Below are positions 54,357 to 63,196 of a DNA stretch of 64,000 nt, piece after piece. The stretch spans positions 62,001 through 126,000 of the forward strand of contig NZ_LMHA01000002.1 of the NCBI RefSeq assembly GCF_001427635.1, in the 5' to 3' direction. Position 1 is the first letter of the stretch; each line of letters starts with the position of its first letter. Position numbers and translations under genes: made by a program. The notes under the pieces are model-generated. The model ran no database searches and was not told the DNA's origin. It saw only the letters and a program-made list of their open reading frames with translations. Source of the DNA: Pseudoxanthomonas sp. Root65 (GTDB taxonomy: Bacteria > Pseudomonadota > Gammaproteobacteria > Xanthomonadales > Xanthomonadaceae).

Positions 54357-56981
54357 TCAGAACTTCCAGCCCACGCGGGCGTAATAGAAGCCGCCGTTGA
54401 AGCCGTACGGCGAATGCACCGGATAGGCGGCACCGGCCACCGAGGCACCCCAGGGATTGTCGTCCGGGGTTTCGTCGAACAGGTTCTGCGCACCGACATT
54501 GACGTACAGGCCCGAGGGGAAGGTCCAGCCGACCTCGGCATCCACGATCACCTGGCTGTCCTCATAGATAGGCAGGCCGCCGTCGTCGATGCTGATGGCG
54601 CCGCTGTCCAGGTGGTCCTCGTACCACGACCCGTAGTAACCCATCCGCAGGTTGGCGTGGAACACCTCGCGCTTGTGGTTGATACTGAAGTAACCCTTGG
54701 TCTTCGGCAGCGATTCCTCGATCTTGTAGACGCGGGCATCGTTGATGAAGTTGGGGTCGTAGCGGTCCACTTCTGTCTTGTTCCAGTTCGCCGCCAGCGA
54801 GTAGGTCGTGGTGCCGCCGAAGTGGTCGGTCTCCACGCTCGTCACCAGGTCCACGCCCGTGGTGGTGGTGTCGAACGCGTTGCCGAAGTAGGTCACCGAA
54901 TTCAGCGATGCCGCTTCCGGATTGCCCGACGCCACCAGCGCATCGCGTTCGGCGGCCGTCAGCGCGAAGCTGGTGCTCAGCGCGATGCGGTCCTCCACCT
55001 CGATGCGGTAGCCGTCCAGCGTGACCAGCCAGTCGCCGCTGCTCCACACCATGCCCAGCGAGAGGTTCTTCGACTCTTCGGGCGTCAATGCCTGCGCGCC
55101 CTTCAGGATGGCGATGGGATTGGTCGGCGGCAGCGTGGCGATGTCTTCCAGCACGCTGCCGTTGAACGCCGTGCTGATCTGGCTGATGTTGGCTTGGCCG
55201 GGGGTGGGCGCACGGAAGCCGGTGTTGTACGCGCCGCGCAGGGCGAAGGTATCGGAGACGTCGAAGCGCGCGGTGAGCTTGCCGTTGGTGGTGCTGCCGA
55301 AATCGTCGAAGTCCTCGTGGCGCACGGCCGCGGCCAGCAGCAGCCGCTCGGTGAACTGCGCCTCCATGTCCAGGTAGACTGCCCAGTTCCTGCGGTCCCA
55401 CTCGCCGGCGGTGCGCGGACTGAAGCCGTTGAAGCCATTGGAGCCCAACGCGAAGCCCTGCTGGGTCAGCGGGCCGATGCCGGTGGAGGCGGCGTCGCCG
55501 GCCTTGACCTCGAAGCTTTCCTCGCGCCACTCCGCACCGGCGGACAGGCGCAGCGGCTGTGCGGTGAAGGTCGTCTCGATATCGCGGCCGACGTCGAAGT
55601 TCACGCCCTTCTCGGTCTGCGTGTTGCCGCCGGGACTGAAGCGCAGGCCGGCCGGTTGCGCGGCACCGAGCGATGCGTTGACGGTGTTGTAGATGGTGAA
55701 GTCGATGTCGTTGCGGCCGTACGTCACGCTGGCGTCCCAGTGCCAGTCGTTGCCCCAGGTGCCCTTGACGCCACCGACCACCGACATGTCTTCCAGGCTG
55801 CCGCCGAAGCGCGGGGTGAAGCCGCCCGGCAGGCTCGACAGGAAGGTGAAGCAGTTCGAGGGCAGTGCCGCGACGGCCGAACTGACCGTGCTGTACGGGA
55901 TCAGGTTGCCGTTGGCATCGCGCAGGGCGATGGTCGGGCAGGTGCCGACGCCGGTGGTGTTGCCGATCAGCAGCGTTTCGCCGCCGTCGTTGGAGTAGAC
56001 GCCCGAACGTGCGGTGGGGTCGCGGAAGTAGAAGCCGCCGTCGACCTCGCGCTGCGCATAGTTGCCGAACAGGTAGACATCGACGCTGTCGCCGGTGATG
56101 CCCAGGTTGGCGACGAACTTGAGGTCGTCGTCCACCTTCGGCGAGCCCCAGATCTGCGCCGGTACCGGCACGCCGGGATAGCCGGCGGCGATGGCGGCGG
56201 CGGCATCGTCGCGCTGCACGCTGCGCGAGGTGTCGTCGGCCTGGCGCCATTCGGCGGTCAGGGTGGCGTAGCCGCGCTCGGTCAGCGGCAGGCCGATCTG
56301 CGCCGAATACTGCGTCGTGAAGCCGTCGCCCTCGTAATACTGGCCGGCGAACGCCTCGAACGCGCCGCCTTCGCTGATCTTCTTCAGGCCGAAGTTGATC
56401 ACGCCGGCGATGGCATCCGATCCGTATTGCGCCGCCGCGCCATCGCGCAGCACTTCCACCTGTTCCAGCGCGAGCGAGGGGAAGACCGACAGGTCGGGGC
56501 CTTGCGAGCCGTCGGACAGGCCATGGCCGAGGAAGGTGATCACCGCGGAACGATGGAAGCGCTTGCCGTTGACCAGCACCAGCGTGTTGTCCGGCGGCAG
56601 TCCGCGCAGGTTGGCGGGACGGACCAGGCTGGCGGCGTCATCGATCGGAATGGTGCTGACGTTGAACGACGGCACCAGCACGCGCAGCTGGTCGAGCGCA
56701 TCGGTCGCGCCCTGGTTGCGGAATTCCTCCGCCCCGATGATGTCGATCGGCACCGCGGACGACGATACCGTGCGCGGCTGCCCGCGACTGCCCAGCACGG
56801 ACACCGTGTCCAGCGTGGTGGCCTGGTCAGCGGGTGGTGGCGTCGGTGCGGCGGCCGGCTCGGCGGTCTGTGCGAGCGCGGTGCTACTGCCGGCCAGCGC
56901 GGCGACGACCAGGGCGGCTCTTACTGCGGACGCCAGCGGCGTCCGGGAAACACGTGCGTACTTCTGCTCTCTCTTGCCCAT
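54357..56981 (-). CDS. TonB-dependent receptor, unknown substrate
   Basis: An 874-residue outer-membrane receptor. A signal peptide (1-38) is followed by an Ala/Pro linker, TonB-box-like TTLDTVSVLGSRG, plug (NTLVLVNGKRFHRSA, LEQVEVLRDGAAAQYGSDAIAGVINF) and barrel ending in a C-terminal Phe (YYARVGWKF). The plug wording matches the carbohydrate/peptide-type xanthomonad TonB receptors rather than siderophore ones. No partner hydrolase or regulator lies next to it. Confidence 0.9.
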   Translation of the reverse strand: MGKREQKYARVSRTPLASAVRAALVVAALAGSSTALAQTAEPAAAPTPPPADQATTLDTVSVLGSRGQPRTVSSSAVPIDIIGAEEFRNQGATDALDQLRVLVPSFNVSTIPIDDAASLVRPANLRGLPPDNTLVLVNGKRFHRSAVITFLGHGLSDGSQGPDLSVFPSLALEQVEVLRDGAAAQYGSDAIAGVINFGLKKISEGGAFEAFAGQYYEGDGFTTQYSAQIGLPLTERGYATLTAEWRQADDTSRSVQRDDAAAAIAAGYPGVPVPAQIWGSPKVDDDLKFVANLGITGDSVDVYLFGNYAQREVDGGFYFRDPTARSGVYSNDGGETLLIGNTTGVGTCPTIALRDANGNLIPYSTVSSAVAALPSNCFTFLSSLPGGFTPRFGGSLEDMSVVGGVKGTWGNDWHWDASVTYGRNDIDFTIYNTVNASLGAAQPAGLRFSPGGNTQTEKGVNFDVGRDIETTFTAQPLRLSAGAEWREESFEVKAGDAASTGIGPLTQQGFALGSNGFNGFSPRTAGEWDRRNWAVYLDMEAQFTERLLLAAAVRHEDFDDFGSTTNGKLTARFDVSDTFALRGAYNTGFRAPTPGQANISQISTAFNGSVLEDIATLPPTNPIAILKGAQALTPEESKNLSLGMVWSSGDWLVTLDGYRIEVEDRIALSTSFALTAAERDALVASGNPEAASLNSVTYFGNAFDTTTTGVDLVTSVETDHFGGTTTYSLAANWNKTEVDRYDPNFINDARVYKIEESLPKTKGYFSINHKREVFHANLRMGYYGSWYEDHLDSGAISIDDGGLPIYEDSQVIVDAEVGWTFPSGLYVNVGAQNLFDETPDDNPWGASVAGAAYPVHSPYGFNGGFYYARVGWKF

Positions 56982-57077
56982 GCGATTCGCCCCTGAATAG
57001 TGCGTTGGAAGTGGTGGGTCTTCTCGTGCGCGGGACGCAATGAAGGAAGCGCTGTCCCAAACACATCGGTAACCGGC

Positions 57078-57108
57078 GTAACGCCGTTGTGCAACAGCGT
57101 CGCGTTAC
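57078..57108. promoter_or_regulatory. Dyad upstream of the TonB receptor
   Basis: Outer arms GTAACGC and GCGTTAC, perfectly complementary, with an inner dyad GTTG/CAAC. About 97 bases before the receptor start, where an operator could lie. No known regulator matches. Confidence 0.35.
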
Positions 57109-57440
57109 CGCGTCCACCTTAGGCGGCGGCGAAGTGCGTGAAGTGAGGCGTCGATCACACGCCGACGTGCGGTGGCGAAAAAGTAATCGGCGTTATGTCC
57201 GGAACACCGCTGTTTCCATACGGTTTTCCCGTGGCGCACAGGCGTGGTGCGCGATGCGCCATGATTGTGCATGCGCCGCGTCCGACGCGCGTAAACGCAT
57301 GTACACGCGCGTGCGTATCGCAACGCGCGTGGTCTAGGTCTTCGCGGAGCGTCGGGGACACGCGCAGCGTCCGTGGCGTGGGATCTTGAGCGTCGATGTC
57401 CGGAACGATGCAGACACGATGCAGACACGTCTTCCCATCG

Positions 57441-57473
57441 GCGCCGGAGACCACCGCGCATGGCCTCCGGCGC
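57441..57473. terminator. Hairpin after the DUF1428 gene
   Basis: A 9-bp perfect stem GCGCCGGAG / CTCCGGCGC with a 15-base loop, just beyond the stop of the minus-strand DUF1428 gene. No T tract follows on that strand, so a Rho-independent role is uncertain. Confidence 0.45.
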
Positions 57474-57480
57474 GCAGGGG

Positions 57481-58218
57481 TCAGGCGCGCAGCTCGACCA
57501 CCGGGGTGAAACCGCCGAACACCATGCGCTGGCCGTCGAAGGGCATCGGCGGGTTGTCCTTGTTCGATGGATCCATGCGCGGGTCCTCCATCATCTTCTG
57601 CATGCCGGCGTCGCGCGTGGCCTTGTCGGGCCACTCCACCCAGGAGAAGGCGGGGGTTTCGTCGCCCTTCGCCTGCACCGCCTTGCGGAAGTCGGTGACC
57701 TTGCCATCGGGCACGTCGTCGCCCCACGCCTCGATGATGCGCGTGGCGCCATAGCCCATGAAAATGGTGTCGAAGGTGGTGGCGTAGTCGGTGAAGGCCG
57801 CCTTGCCTGTGGAGGGAGCGGCAATGATGAAGCCGTCAACGTAGGACATCGCCGTGGCGGCATCGCCGAGTTCCAGCGTCGGCACGAAGCCCCCGTAGAT
57901 CAGCCGCTTGCCGTCGAACGGCATCGGATTGTTCTCCGGCGACATGCGCGGGTCGTCCATCATCTTCTGCATGCCGGCGTCGCGCGTGGCCTTGTCGGGC
58001 CATTCTATCCACGAGAATACCACCGACTCGTCGTCCTTGGCCTGCACGGCCTTGCGGAAGTCGGTGACCTTGCCGTCGGGCACGTCGTCGCCCCAGCATT
58101 CGACCACGCGCGTCGCGCCCTGTTCGATGAACACGGGATCGCCGTGGTTCGCATGGTCGATGAACTTCTGCTTGTTGGCGGTAGGCACGGCGGCGACGAA
58201 ACCATCGATGTACGGCAT
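57481..58218 (-). CDS. Tandem DUF1428 protein
   Basis: A 245-residue protein made of two DUF1428 domains (Dimeric alpha/beta-barrel fold; YbaA-like). Repeat units start MPYIDGFVAAVPTANK and MSYVDGFIIAAPSTGK; both contain GDDVPDGKVTDFRKAVQAK and EWPDKATRDAGMQKMM. Usual family members have one such domain and dimerise, so this is a covalent dimer. The two halves are very alike at DNA level, pointing to a recent in-gene duplication. GGAGG lies upstream of the ATG. Confidence 0.88.
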   Translation of the reverse strand: MPYIDGFVAAVPTANKQKFIDHANHGDPVFIEQGATRVVECWGDDVPDGKVTDFRKAVQAKDDESVVFSWIEWPDKATRDAGMQKMMDDPRMSPENNPMPFDGKRLIYGGFVPTLELGDAATAMSYVDGFIIAAPSTGKAAFTDYATTFDTIFMGYGATRIIEAWGDDVPDGKVTDFRKAVQAKGDETPAFSWVEWPDKATRDAGMQKMMEDPRMDPSNKDNPPMPFDGQRMVFGGFTPVVELRA

Positions 58219-58358
58219 GGAAATCCTCCGGGGGATGCGGCGCCGGAATGGCGCCTTCCTGAACGCGACGAGCGGGCGTCGCGGAATTCGACAAGCGGCT
58301 GGCCGGTGGCCGCCGACCGGGGCGTTCAACCTGCCACGATCTGGACGAAGGTGGCGTG

Positions 58359-59090
58359 ATGGCGGTTTCTGCAACGGGTGCGGTGCCGCGCCGACCGGGC
58401 CTGTGGGGCCTTGGCAGCGGCGTGTGGATGTGGAGTCTGGTGGCGCTGGCGGCCGCAGGATTCTGGAAGACGTATTTCAGTCGGCTCGGCCTGGCCGATG
58501 CGGTCACCCACCTGCATGCCGGCCTGATGCTGGCGTGGATGGCGATGCTGCTGGTGCAGCCGTGGCTGGTGCGCACGCGACGCATGGCGCTGCATCGCCA
58601 GGTGGGGCAGCTCTCCTATGGCGTGATGCCCGGCATTTTGGTGACGGCGCTGTGGCTGTCTCAGGTGCGCATGGCGGCAGCGCCGCCGGAGATGTTCGGC
58701 TTGCAGGCGATGCTGCTGTACCTGGGCATGGCCGCCTCGCTGATGCTGGCGGTGTTCTGGGGCCTTGCGATCCGCCATCGCCGCGATCCGGCGTTGCATG
58801 CACGCTACATGGTGGCGACGGCACTGGTGATGATCGATCCGGCGATGGCGCGCCTGATGCTGGCACTGCTGCCCGAGGGCATCCCTTTCAATCCTTCATG
58901 GGCCGGCTACGCGGCGACGTTCGCGGTGCTCGCGGTGCTGATGTGGTGCGAGCGCGGCGCGGCGCGCGGACGCGGCGTGTTCCGTTTCGTCACGCTGGTG
59001 TTCGTGGTCAACTTCGTGCTCATGCACGTGGTGCCGGGCACGCAGCCGTGGCAGGCGTTCGCACGCGGGTGGGGCGGGCTGGGCGGTTGA
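58359..59090 (+). CDS. Polytopic inner-membrane protein of unknown function
   Basis: A 243-residue protein with seven probable helices. Visible features: an aromatic first helix (WMWSLVALAAAGFW), conserved-looking His in THLHAGLMLAWMAMLLVQPWLV and HRQVGQLSYG, and MVATALVMIDPAMARLML. The His pattern in a helix bundle recalls DUF2306-type or heme-binding membrane proteins, which is only a suggestion. GTG one codon upstream is an alternative start. It diverges from the DUF1428 gene. Confidence 0.65.
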   Translation: MAVSATGAVPRRPGLWGLGSGVWMWSLVALAAAGFWKTYFSRLGLADAVTHLHAGLMLAWMAMLLVQPWLVRTRRMALHRQVGQLSYGVMPGILVTALWLSQVRMAAAPPEMFGLQAMLLYLGMAASLMLAVFWGLAIRHRRDPALHARYMVATALVMIDPAMARLMLALLPEGIPFNPSWAGYAATFAVLAVLMWCERGAARGRGVFRFVTLVFVVNFVLMHVVPGTQPWQAFARGWGGLGG

Positions 59091-59097
59091 CGGTCGT

Positions 59098-60201
59098 TCA
59101 GCGCTGCAGGCAGTTGCGGTAGCGCTCGTCCACGCGCGTGGCGAACCAGGCGGTGGTGAGTTCACGGGTGATCTTCGGGCTTTCCAGCTTGATGCCCGGG
59201 ATCGACGCGCGCGGCAACGGCGTGCCCGCACGCGCTTCGGCCAATGCATAGACGCGTGCGTAGAGATCGGTATCGCCGAAGTCCAGCCGGTTGCCGCGCT
59301 CCAGCGCCTCACGGATGGCGCGATCGTCCATGCGCAGCGCATCGGCCAAGCGTCGCACGGCGCGTTCGGTCTGGCCGGGCTTGTCCAGCGGCGCGCCCGG
59401 GGTCAGCAGGTCGCCGTCGAGCGCGAGCGTGGTGCCCGTGGCGATGCCGACCGCGCTCTGGAACGCCGCATTGCGGCTCGCGTACCAGCCGGCGTTGTAG
59501 TCGGCGAAGCGATGCACCTTGCGCGTGTACGGCGTTTCGTAACCCAACAGGTGGGCGATGCCGAAGTACAGGCCGCCGCGCCGGGTGAACACCTCGTCGC
59601 GGATGCTGCCTTCGATCGGATACGGATATCCCGCGGCCTTCGATTCGGCGAAGGGAATGCCGACCTGCATCGGCCCGCCGGTCTGCACCGGATTGAAGTC
59701 GGCGAACAGGCGCTTGCCCAGCGGCACGCTGCCGATCATGTCCTGGTAGAGGTCGCTGAGGTCGCGCTCGGTGCGCACCGTGCGCAGCCGCTCGGCATAC
59801 GTGCGGCCATCGGACGAACGCAATGCCAGCGCGGCGTCGACGACGAACGTCGGCACGTGCAGGGCGGCGGCGCGGCGGTCGATCTCGCCACGTGCGATCT
59901 TCGGCAGGTTGGCGACGGCGGGGTTCGCCACGTAGCCGGATTCCTGTTCGGTGACGGCCAGCACCGCGCAGATGTTCTCGGTGTTCGGCTCGATCCGCTG
60001 CGCGGCGAACGCGGTTTCGATGTCGGCCGCCCAGCGCTCGCGGTCGGCGACCTTGGCCGGCATCCTGCGGACGATCTCGCCGCGGGTGTCGGCTGGCGGG
60101 CGGGTCGGTGCGGGCGGCGCGGTCACGCAGCCGGCGAGCAGCAGCAGGCCGAGCATCGCGAGGATGCGGCGTGGCAAACGGTGGACGAGAGATGGTGTCA
60201 T
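59098..60201 (-). CDS. DUF1615 lipoprotein
   Basis: A 367-residue protein with lipobox LLAGC near residue 25. Family features: ENICAVLAVTEQESGYVANPAV, PTFVVDAALALRSSDGRTYAERL, FNPVQTGGPMQVGIPFAESK and VHRFADYNAGWYASRNAAFQ. The Glu of TEQESGY, followed by the MQVG and YNAGWYASRNA stretches, resembles lysozyme-like lytic transglycosylases, so a peptidoglycan-cleaving role is plausible. Start MTPSLVHR gives the lipoprotein signal. Confidence 0.88.
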   Translation of the reverse strand: MTPSLVHRLPRRILAMLGLLLLAGCVTAPPAPTRPPADTRGEIVRRMPAKVADRERWAADIETAFAAQRIEPNTENICAVLAVTEQESGYVANPAVANLPKIARGEIDRRAAALHVPTFVVDAALALRSSDGRTYAERLRTVRTERDLSDLYQDMIGSVPLGKRLFADFNPVQTGGPMQVGIPFAESKAAGYPYPIEGSIRDEVFTRRGGLYFGIAHLLGYETPYTRKVHRFADYNAGWYASRNAAFQSAVGIATGTTLALDGDLLTPGAPLDKPGQTERAVRRLADALRMDDRAIREALERGNRLDFGDTDLYARVYALAEARAGTPLPRASIPGIKLESPKITRELTTAWFATRVDERYRNCLQR

Positions 60202-60298
60202 GCGCGCAGCATACGGAGCGCGCCGTTCCGATGCACGACGGTGCTGTGCGAGCCGACGCCGGTGTGGATAATCGGAACTCCCTCCGGCTGCGACCACC

Positions 60299-60973
60299 AT
60301 GCATACCGCGCTCGACAACCCGTTCTGGTCGGCACTGGATTCGATCCACCGCGACATCGCGCTGCGGGTGGGCGACGTGGCGCGCTATCCCGCCGACTTC
60401 GCGCCCTTCCTTGGCGTCGCGTTACCCGACGCGCTACCCGCCGAGGCGCTCGAACGCTTGGTCGCCCCGGCCGAGTCGGTGTACCTGCTGGGCGTAGCGC
60501 CCGCAGCGCCTCCGGGCTGGATGCTGCAGGCGTTCCGTCCGCTGGCGCAGATGGTATGCGACACGCCGCTGCCGACGGCGGGCGGTCCGGAGATCGTGCC
60601 GCTTGGCCCGGCGCAGCGCGACGAGGTACTGGCACTGACGGCACTCGTGTACCCGCATTACTTCCGTTCACGGACGGTGGAGCTGGGGCGCTATTACGGC
60701 ATCTATGAGGACGGCCGGCTCGCCGCGATGATCGGCGAGCGCCTGGGCAGCGCCGACAGCCGCGAGATGAGTGCGATCTGCACCCATCCTGACTTCACCG
60801 GTCGCGGCTACGCACGACACCTGACGGCCTGGCTGACCAACCAGACGCTGGCCCATGGCGTGCAGCCGTTCCTGCACGTGAGTCGCGAGAACACGCGTGC
60901 GCTGCAGCTGTACGAGCACCTGGGCTATCGCGTGCGCCGCGATATCGGATTCTGGTCGTTGCGACGCGCGTGA
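60299..60973 (+). CDS. GNAT family N-acetyltransferase
   Basis: A 224-residue enzyme with an FR47-like GNAT domain in its C-terminal half (about 100-220). The acetyl-CoA-binding motif A is MSAICTHPDFTGRGYARHLTAWL; motif B is NTRALQLYEHLGYRVRRDIGFW. The N-terminal 90 residues are poorly conserved in the family. Substrate unknown. It converges with the GlxA-type regulator gene. Confidence 0.9.
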   Translation: MHTALDNPFWSALDSIHRDIALRVGDVARYPADFAPFLGVALPDALPAEALERLVAPAESVYLLGVAPAAPPGWMLQAFRPLAQMVCDTPLPTAGGPEIVPLGPAQRDEVLALTALVYPHYFRSRTVELGRYYGIYEDGRLAAMIGERLGSADSREMSAICTHPDFTGRGYARHLTAWLTNQTLAHGVQPFLHVSRENTRALQLYEHLGYRVRRDIGFWSLRRA

Positions 60974-60994
60974 GCGGCGCACGCGGTCTCGCCG

Positions 60995-62041
60995 TCACCC
61001 GGCAGGCGGGGCGCCCGCCTGCTGGAGCATGCGCCGCATGCCGCCGAAGCGCCGCCGGTACTGTGCGGGCGAAAGGCCGACCTTGCGCCGGAACAGACGG
61101 CTGAAGTACGCGGCATCCTCGTAGCCCACGGCCTGGGCGATGGCCTCGACCGAATCGTCGCCGGCTTCAAGATGCTGCTTGGCTTCTTCCAGCCGCAGCG
61201 TATGCACGTACTCGAGCGGCGACAGGCCCGTCGCCTGCTGGAACCGGCGAGCGAAGGTGCGCTCGGCCAGTCCGCTGGCCTGCAGCATGCCGGCGACGGG
61301 TGCGGGCGTGTCGTAGTGCTGTGCGATCCAGACCTGTGCATGGGTGATCGCGGTATCCGAGCTGGTGCGCGTGCGCGCCAGGCTGGCGTAGGGCTGCTGG
61401 CCGGTCTGGTGCCAGTCGATCAGGAACACGCGCGCGGTCTGCATGGCGCATTCGATACCGGCCACGCGCGCGATGAGGTACAGGGCAAGGTCCTGCCAAC
61501 TGGAGCCGCCGCCGCCCATGACCAGCCGCTGGTCGGGCCCGGCGGTCACGACCACGCGCTGCGGATGGACCTTCACGCTGGGATGCCGCTCGGCCATCGC
61601 GTCGCAGTACGCCCAGTGGGTGGTGGCATCGCGACCGTCCAGCAGGCCAGTGTCGGCCAGCAGCAGCGCACCGGTGCAGGCGGCCGCGATCACCGATCCG
61701 CGGGCATGGCATTCCCGCAGCCACGTGGCTTCCTGGTGGTAGTCGTGCAGGGTGATGTCGCCGGGGTACACCGCCAGGTCCGGAATGCAGATGAAGTCCG
61801 GCGCGGGCAGGTCGCGCAGGGCGACTTCCGGAGTCACCACGATGCCGTTGACGACGGGCATGGGCATGGTCTCGCGCGCCGCCACGATCGGACGGAATAC
61901 CGAATCGCCCGGCGGCTGCCCGACCATCGCGGGCCAGTCCCGTCCCGCGGAATTGAACAGGTCGTACATGCCGTACAGGACCGAGGCGGCGGCGCCGTGG
62001 GTTGCGAGCAGGGCAATGCTGGGGCGTGCGCGGCGCGGCAT
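60995..62041 (-). CDS. GlxA-family transcriptional regulator (DJ-1/PfpI plus AraC)
   Basis: A 348-residue regulator. The N-terminal class I amidotransferase-like domain (1-200) has AAACTGALLLADTGLLDGRDATTHWAYC, the elbow Cys of the family. The C-terminal AraC DNA-binding domain is ERTFARRFQQATGLSPLEYVHTLRLEEAKQHLE ... GYEDAAYFSRLFRRKVGLSPAQYRRRF. It diverges from a sterol-desaturase-family gene over 100 bases, a likely target. The start MPRRARP was chosen over one 34 codons upstream, which would overlap the divergent promoter. Confidence 0.92.
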   Translation of the reverse strand: MPRRARPSIALLATHGAAASVLYGMYDLFNSAGRDWPAMVGQPPGDSVFRPIVAARETMPMPVVNGIVVTPEVALRDLPAPDFICIPDLAVYPGDITLHDYHQEATWLRECHARGSVIAAACTGALLLADTGLLDGRDATTHWAYCDAMAERHPSVKVHPQRVVVTAGPDQRLVMGGGGSSWQDLALYLIARVAGIECAMQTARVFLIDWHQTGQQPYASLARTRTSSDTAITHAQVWIAQHYDTPAPVAGMLQASGLAERTFARRFQQATGLSPLEYVHTLRLEEAKQHLEAGDDSVEAIAQAVGYEDAAYFSRLFRRKVGLSPAQYRRRFGGMRRMLQQAGAPPAG

Positions 62042-62141
62042 GACGGAAATGTCAGGTTGGCGGCGGAAATGGCTGCGGTGCAGGGCGCGGGCGGCCCGTA
62101 TCGTGCCGCCTCCCCCGTAGTAGAACAGAGCCATCACCGCC

Positions 62142-62900
62142 ATGCCATCGCCCCTGGAACTCCTGCTTCATCCGCTGTCGTTCGCCTTCTTCGGCATGTA
62201 TGCCGTGCTGATGCTGTGGGAGGCGATCGCCCCCGCCCGCCCGTTGCCGCGCATCGCGCGCTGGCGCACGCGAGGCCTGCTGGCGGCGGTGTTCTACTTC
62301 CTGTTGTCGTCCTACCTGCCGATGCTGTGGACACAGTACCTGCTGCCCCTGCGCCTGTTCGACCTGAGCCACCTGGCGTGGCCGCTGGGCGGGCTGATCG
62401 GACTGCTGGTCTATCAGGCGCTCGCGTATGCGTGGCACCGGGCGCTGCATGCCAGCGACGTGCTGTGGCGCTTCGGCCACCAGATGCATCACAGCGCAGA
62501 GCGGCTGGATACGTTCAGCACCTTCTGGTTCAGTCCGGCCGACACGCTGGGCTGGACGGCGGTCGGCAGCCTTGCCCTGACGCTGGTCGTCGGCCTGAGC
62601 CCCGAGGCCACCACGTCCGCCCTGCTGGCGGCGACGCTGCTGGCGATGCTGACCCACACCAACGTGCGCACGCCACGCTGGCTGGGGTGGTTCATCGAGC
62701 GTCCCGAGATGCACTCCTGGCACCATGCGCGCGGCGCACACCGGTACAACTATTCCGAACTACCGGTATTCGATCTGCTGTTCGGCACGTTCCACAACCC
62801 GCCCGGTTTCGCGCCGCAGACAGGCTTCCACGAAGGCGGCTCCGCGCGCGTCATCGAGATGATGATGGGGCGAGACATCGCACGCGATCCCGTGTCGTGA
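62142..62900 (+). CDS. Sterol desaturase family (fatty acid hydroxylase) protein
   Basis: A 252-residue membrane di-iron enzyme with four to five helices. Histidine boxes: HRALH (in AYAWHRALHASDVLWRFG), HQMHH and HSWHH (MHSWHHARGAHRYNYSELPVFD). Such enzymes hydroxylate or desaturate lipids, including carotenoids and ornithine lipids. Substrate unknown. Divergent from the GlxA-type regulator. Confidence 0.9.
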   Translation: MPSPLELLLHPLSFAFFGMYAVLMLWEAIAPARPLPRIARWRTRGLLAAVFYFLLSSYLPMLWTQYLLPLRLFDLSHLAWPLGGLIGLLVYQALAYAWHRALHASDVLWRFGHQMHHSAERLDTFSTFWFSPADTLGWTAVGSLALTLVVGLSPEATTSALLAATLLAMLTHTNVRTPRWLGWFIERPEMHSWHHARGAHRYNYSELPVFDLLFGTFHNPPGFAPQTGFHEGGSARVIEMMMGRDIARDPVS

Positions 62901-63196
62901 AACGTGCGCGGGCGGATGAGGGTCGGGCGCCGCTTTCGATGGAGCGCCCGGCATGATCCGGGTCTTCGTCCGTCGGCCGCCTGTACAGCCGGCCCAAGGT
63001 CGCCCGCGTCAGGGAAACAGCGAGCCGCCGACCAGCGCCAGCGCCATGCCCAGACCCATAAAGGCCAGGCGGTGCAGGAAGGGGAACGGGGCGGTCGAGC
63101 GGTGCATGGTGCAATCCAACCCTGAGCGGCGCGAACGCGCCGTGAAGCCCCTGTTCTCATTGAACGCCGCGACCGGGAAGGACCGGCCAACCGGGA
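62901..63196. other. Intergenic region with one possible small gene
   Basis: About 300 bases between the desaturase-family and thioredoxin-like genes, both ending here. It holds a possible 32-residue protein gene on the minus strand and no other recognisable element. Confidence 0.5.
63009..63107 (-). CDS. Possible 32-residue membrane peptide
   Basis: Reads MHRSTAPFPFLHRLAFMGLG, then MALALVGGSLFP and a stop. One hydrophobic helix of about 18 residues behind a basic N-terminus, ending in Pro. The sequence looks protein-like but I know no family, and no strong ribosome site is seen. It lies downstream of the thioredoxin-like gene on the same strand, so it could be its last cistron. Confidence 0.35.
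   Translation of the reverse strand: MHRSTAPFPFLHRLAFMGLGMALALVGGSLFP

Larger units (their letters stand above)
56982..57480. other. Gene-free region upstream of the TonB receptor
   Basis: A 499-base region. It contains a 31-base dyad (57078-57108) about 100 bases upstream of the receptor start, an alternating Pu/Py CG-rich run near 57298-57333 (ACACGCGCGTGCGTATCG), and a 9-bp stem (57441-57473). No coding sequence is supported. Promoter and control elements of the receptor should be here. Confidence 0.5.

Noticed and set aside
54056..54400. Possible 114-residue plus-strand protein
   Set aside because: No ribosome site, composition like non-coding high-GC sequence, and it overlaps the end of the receptor gene.
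54414..56996. 860-codon plus-strand reading over the second TonB receptor
   Set aside because: Antisense shadow, rich in Gly/Arg/Val/Ala with no signal or domain.
57298..57333. Alternating CG/CA run as a possible Z-DNA or replication element
   Set aside because: Short and imperfect, with no DnaA boxes or other origin features nearby.
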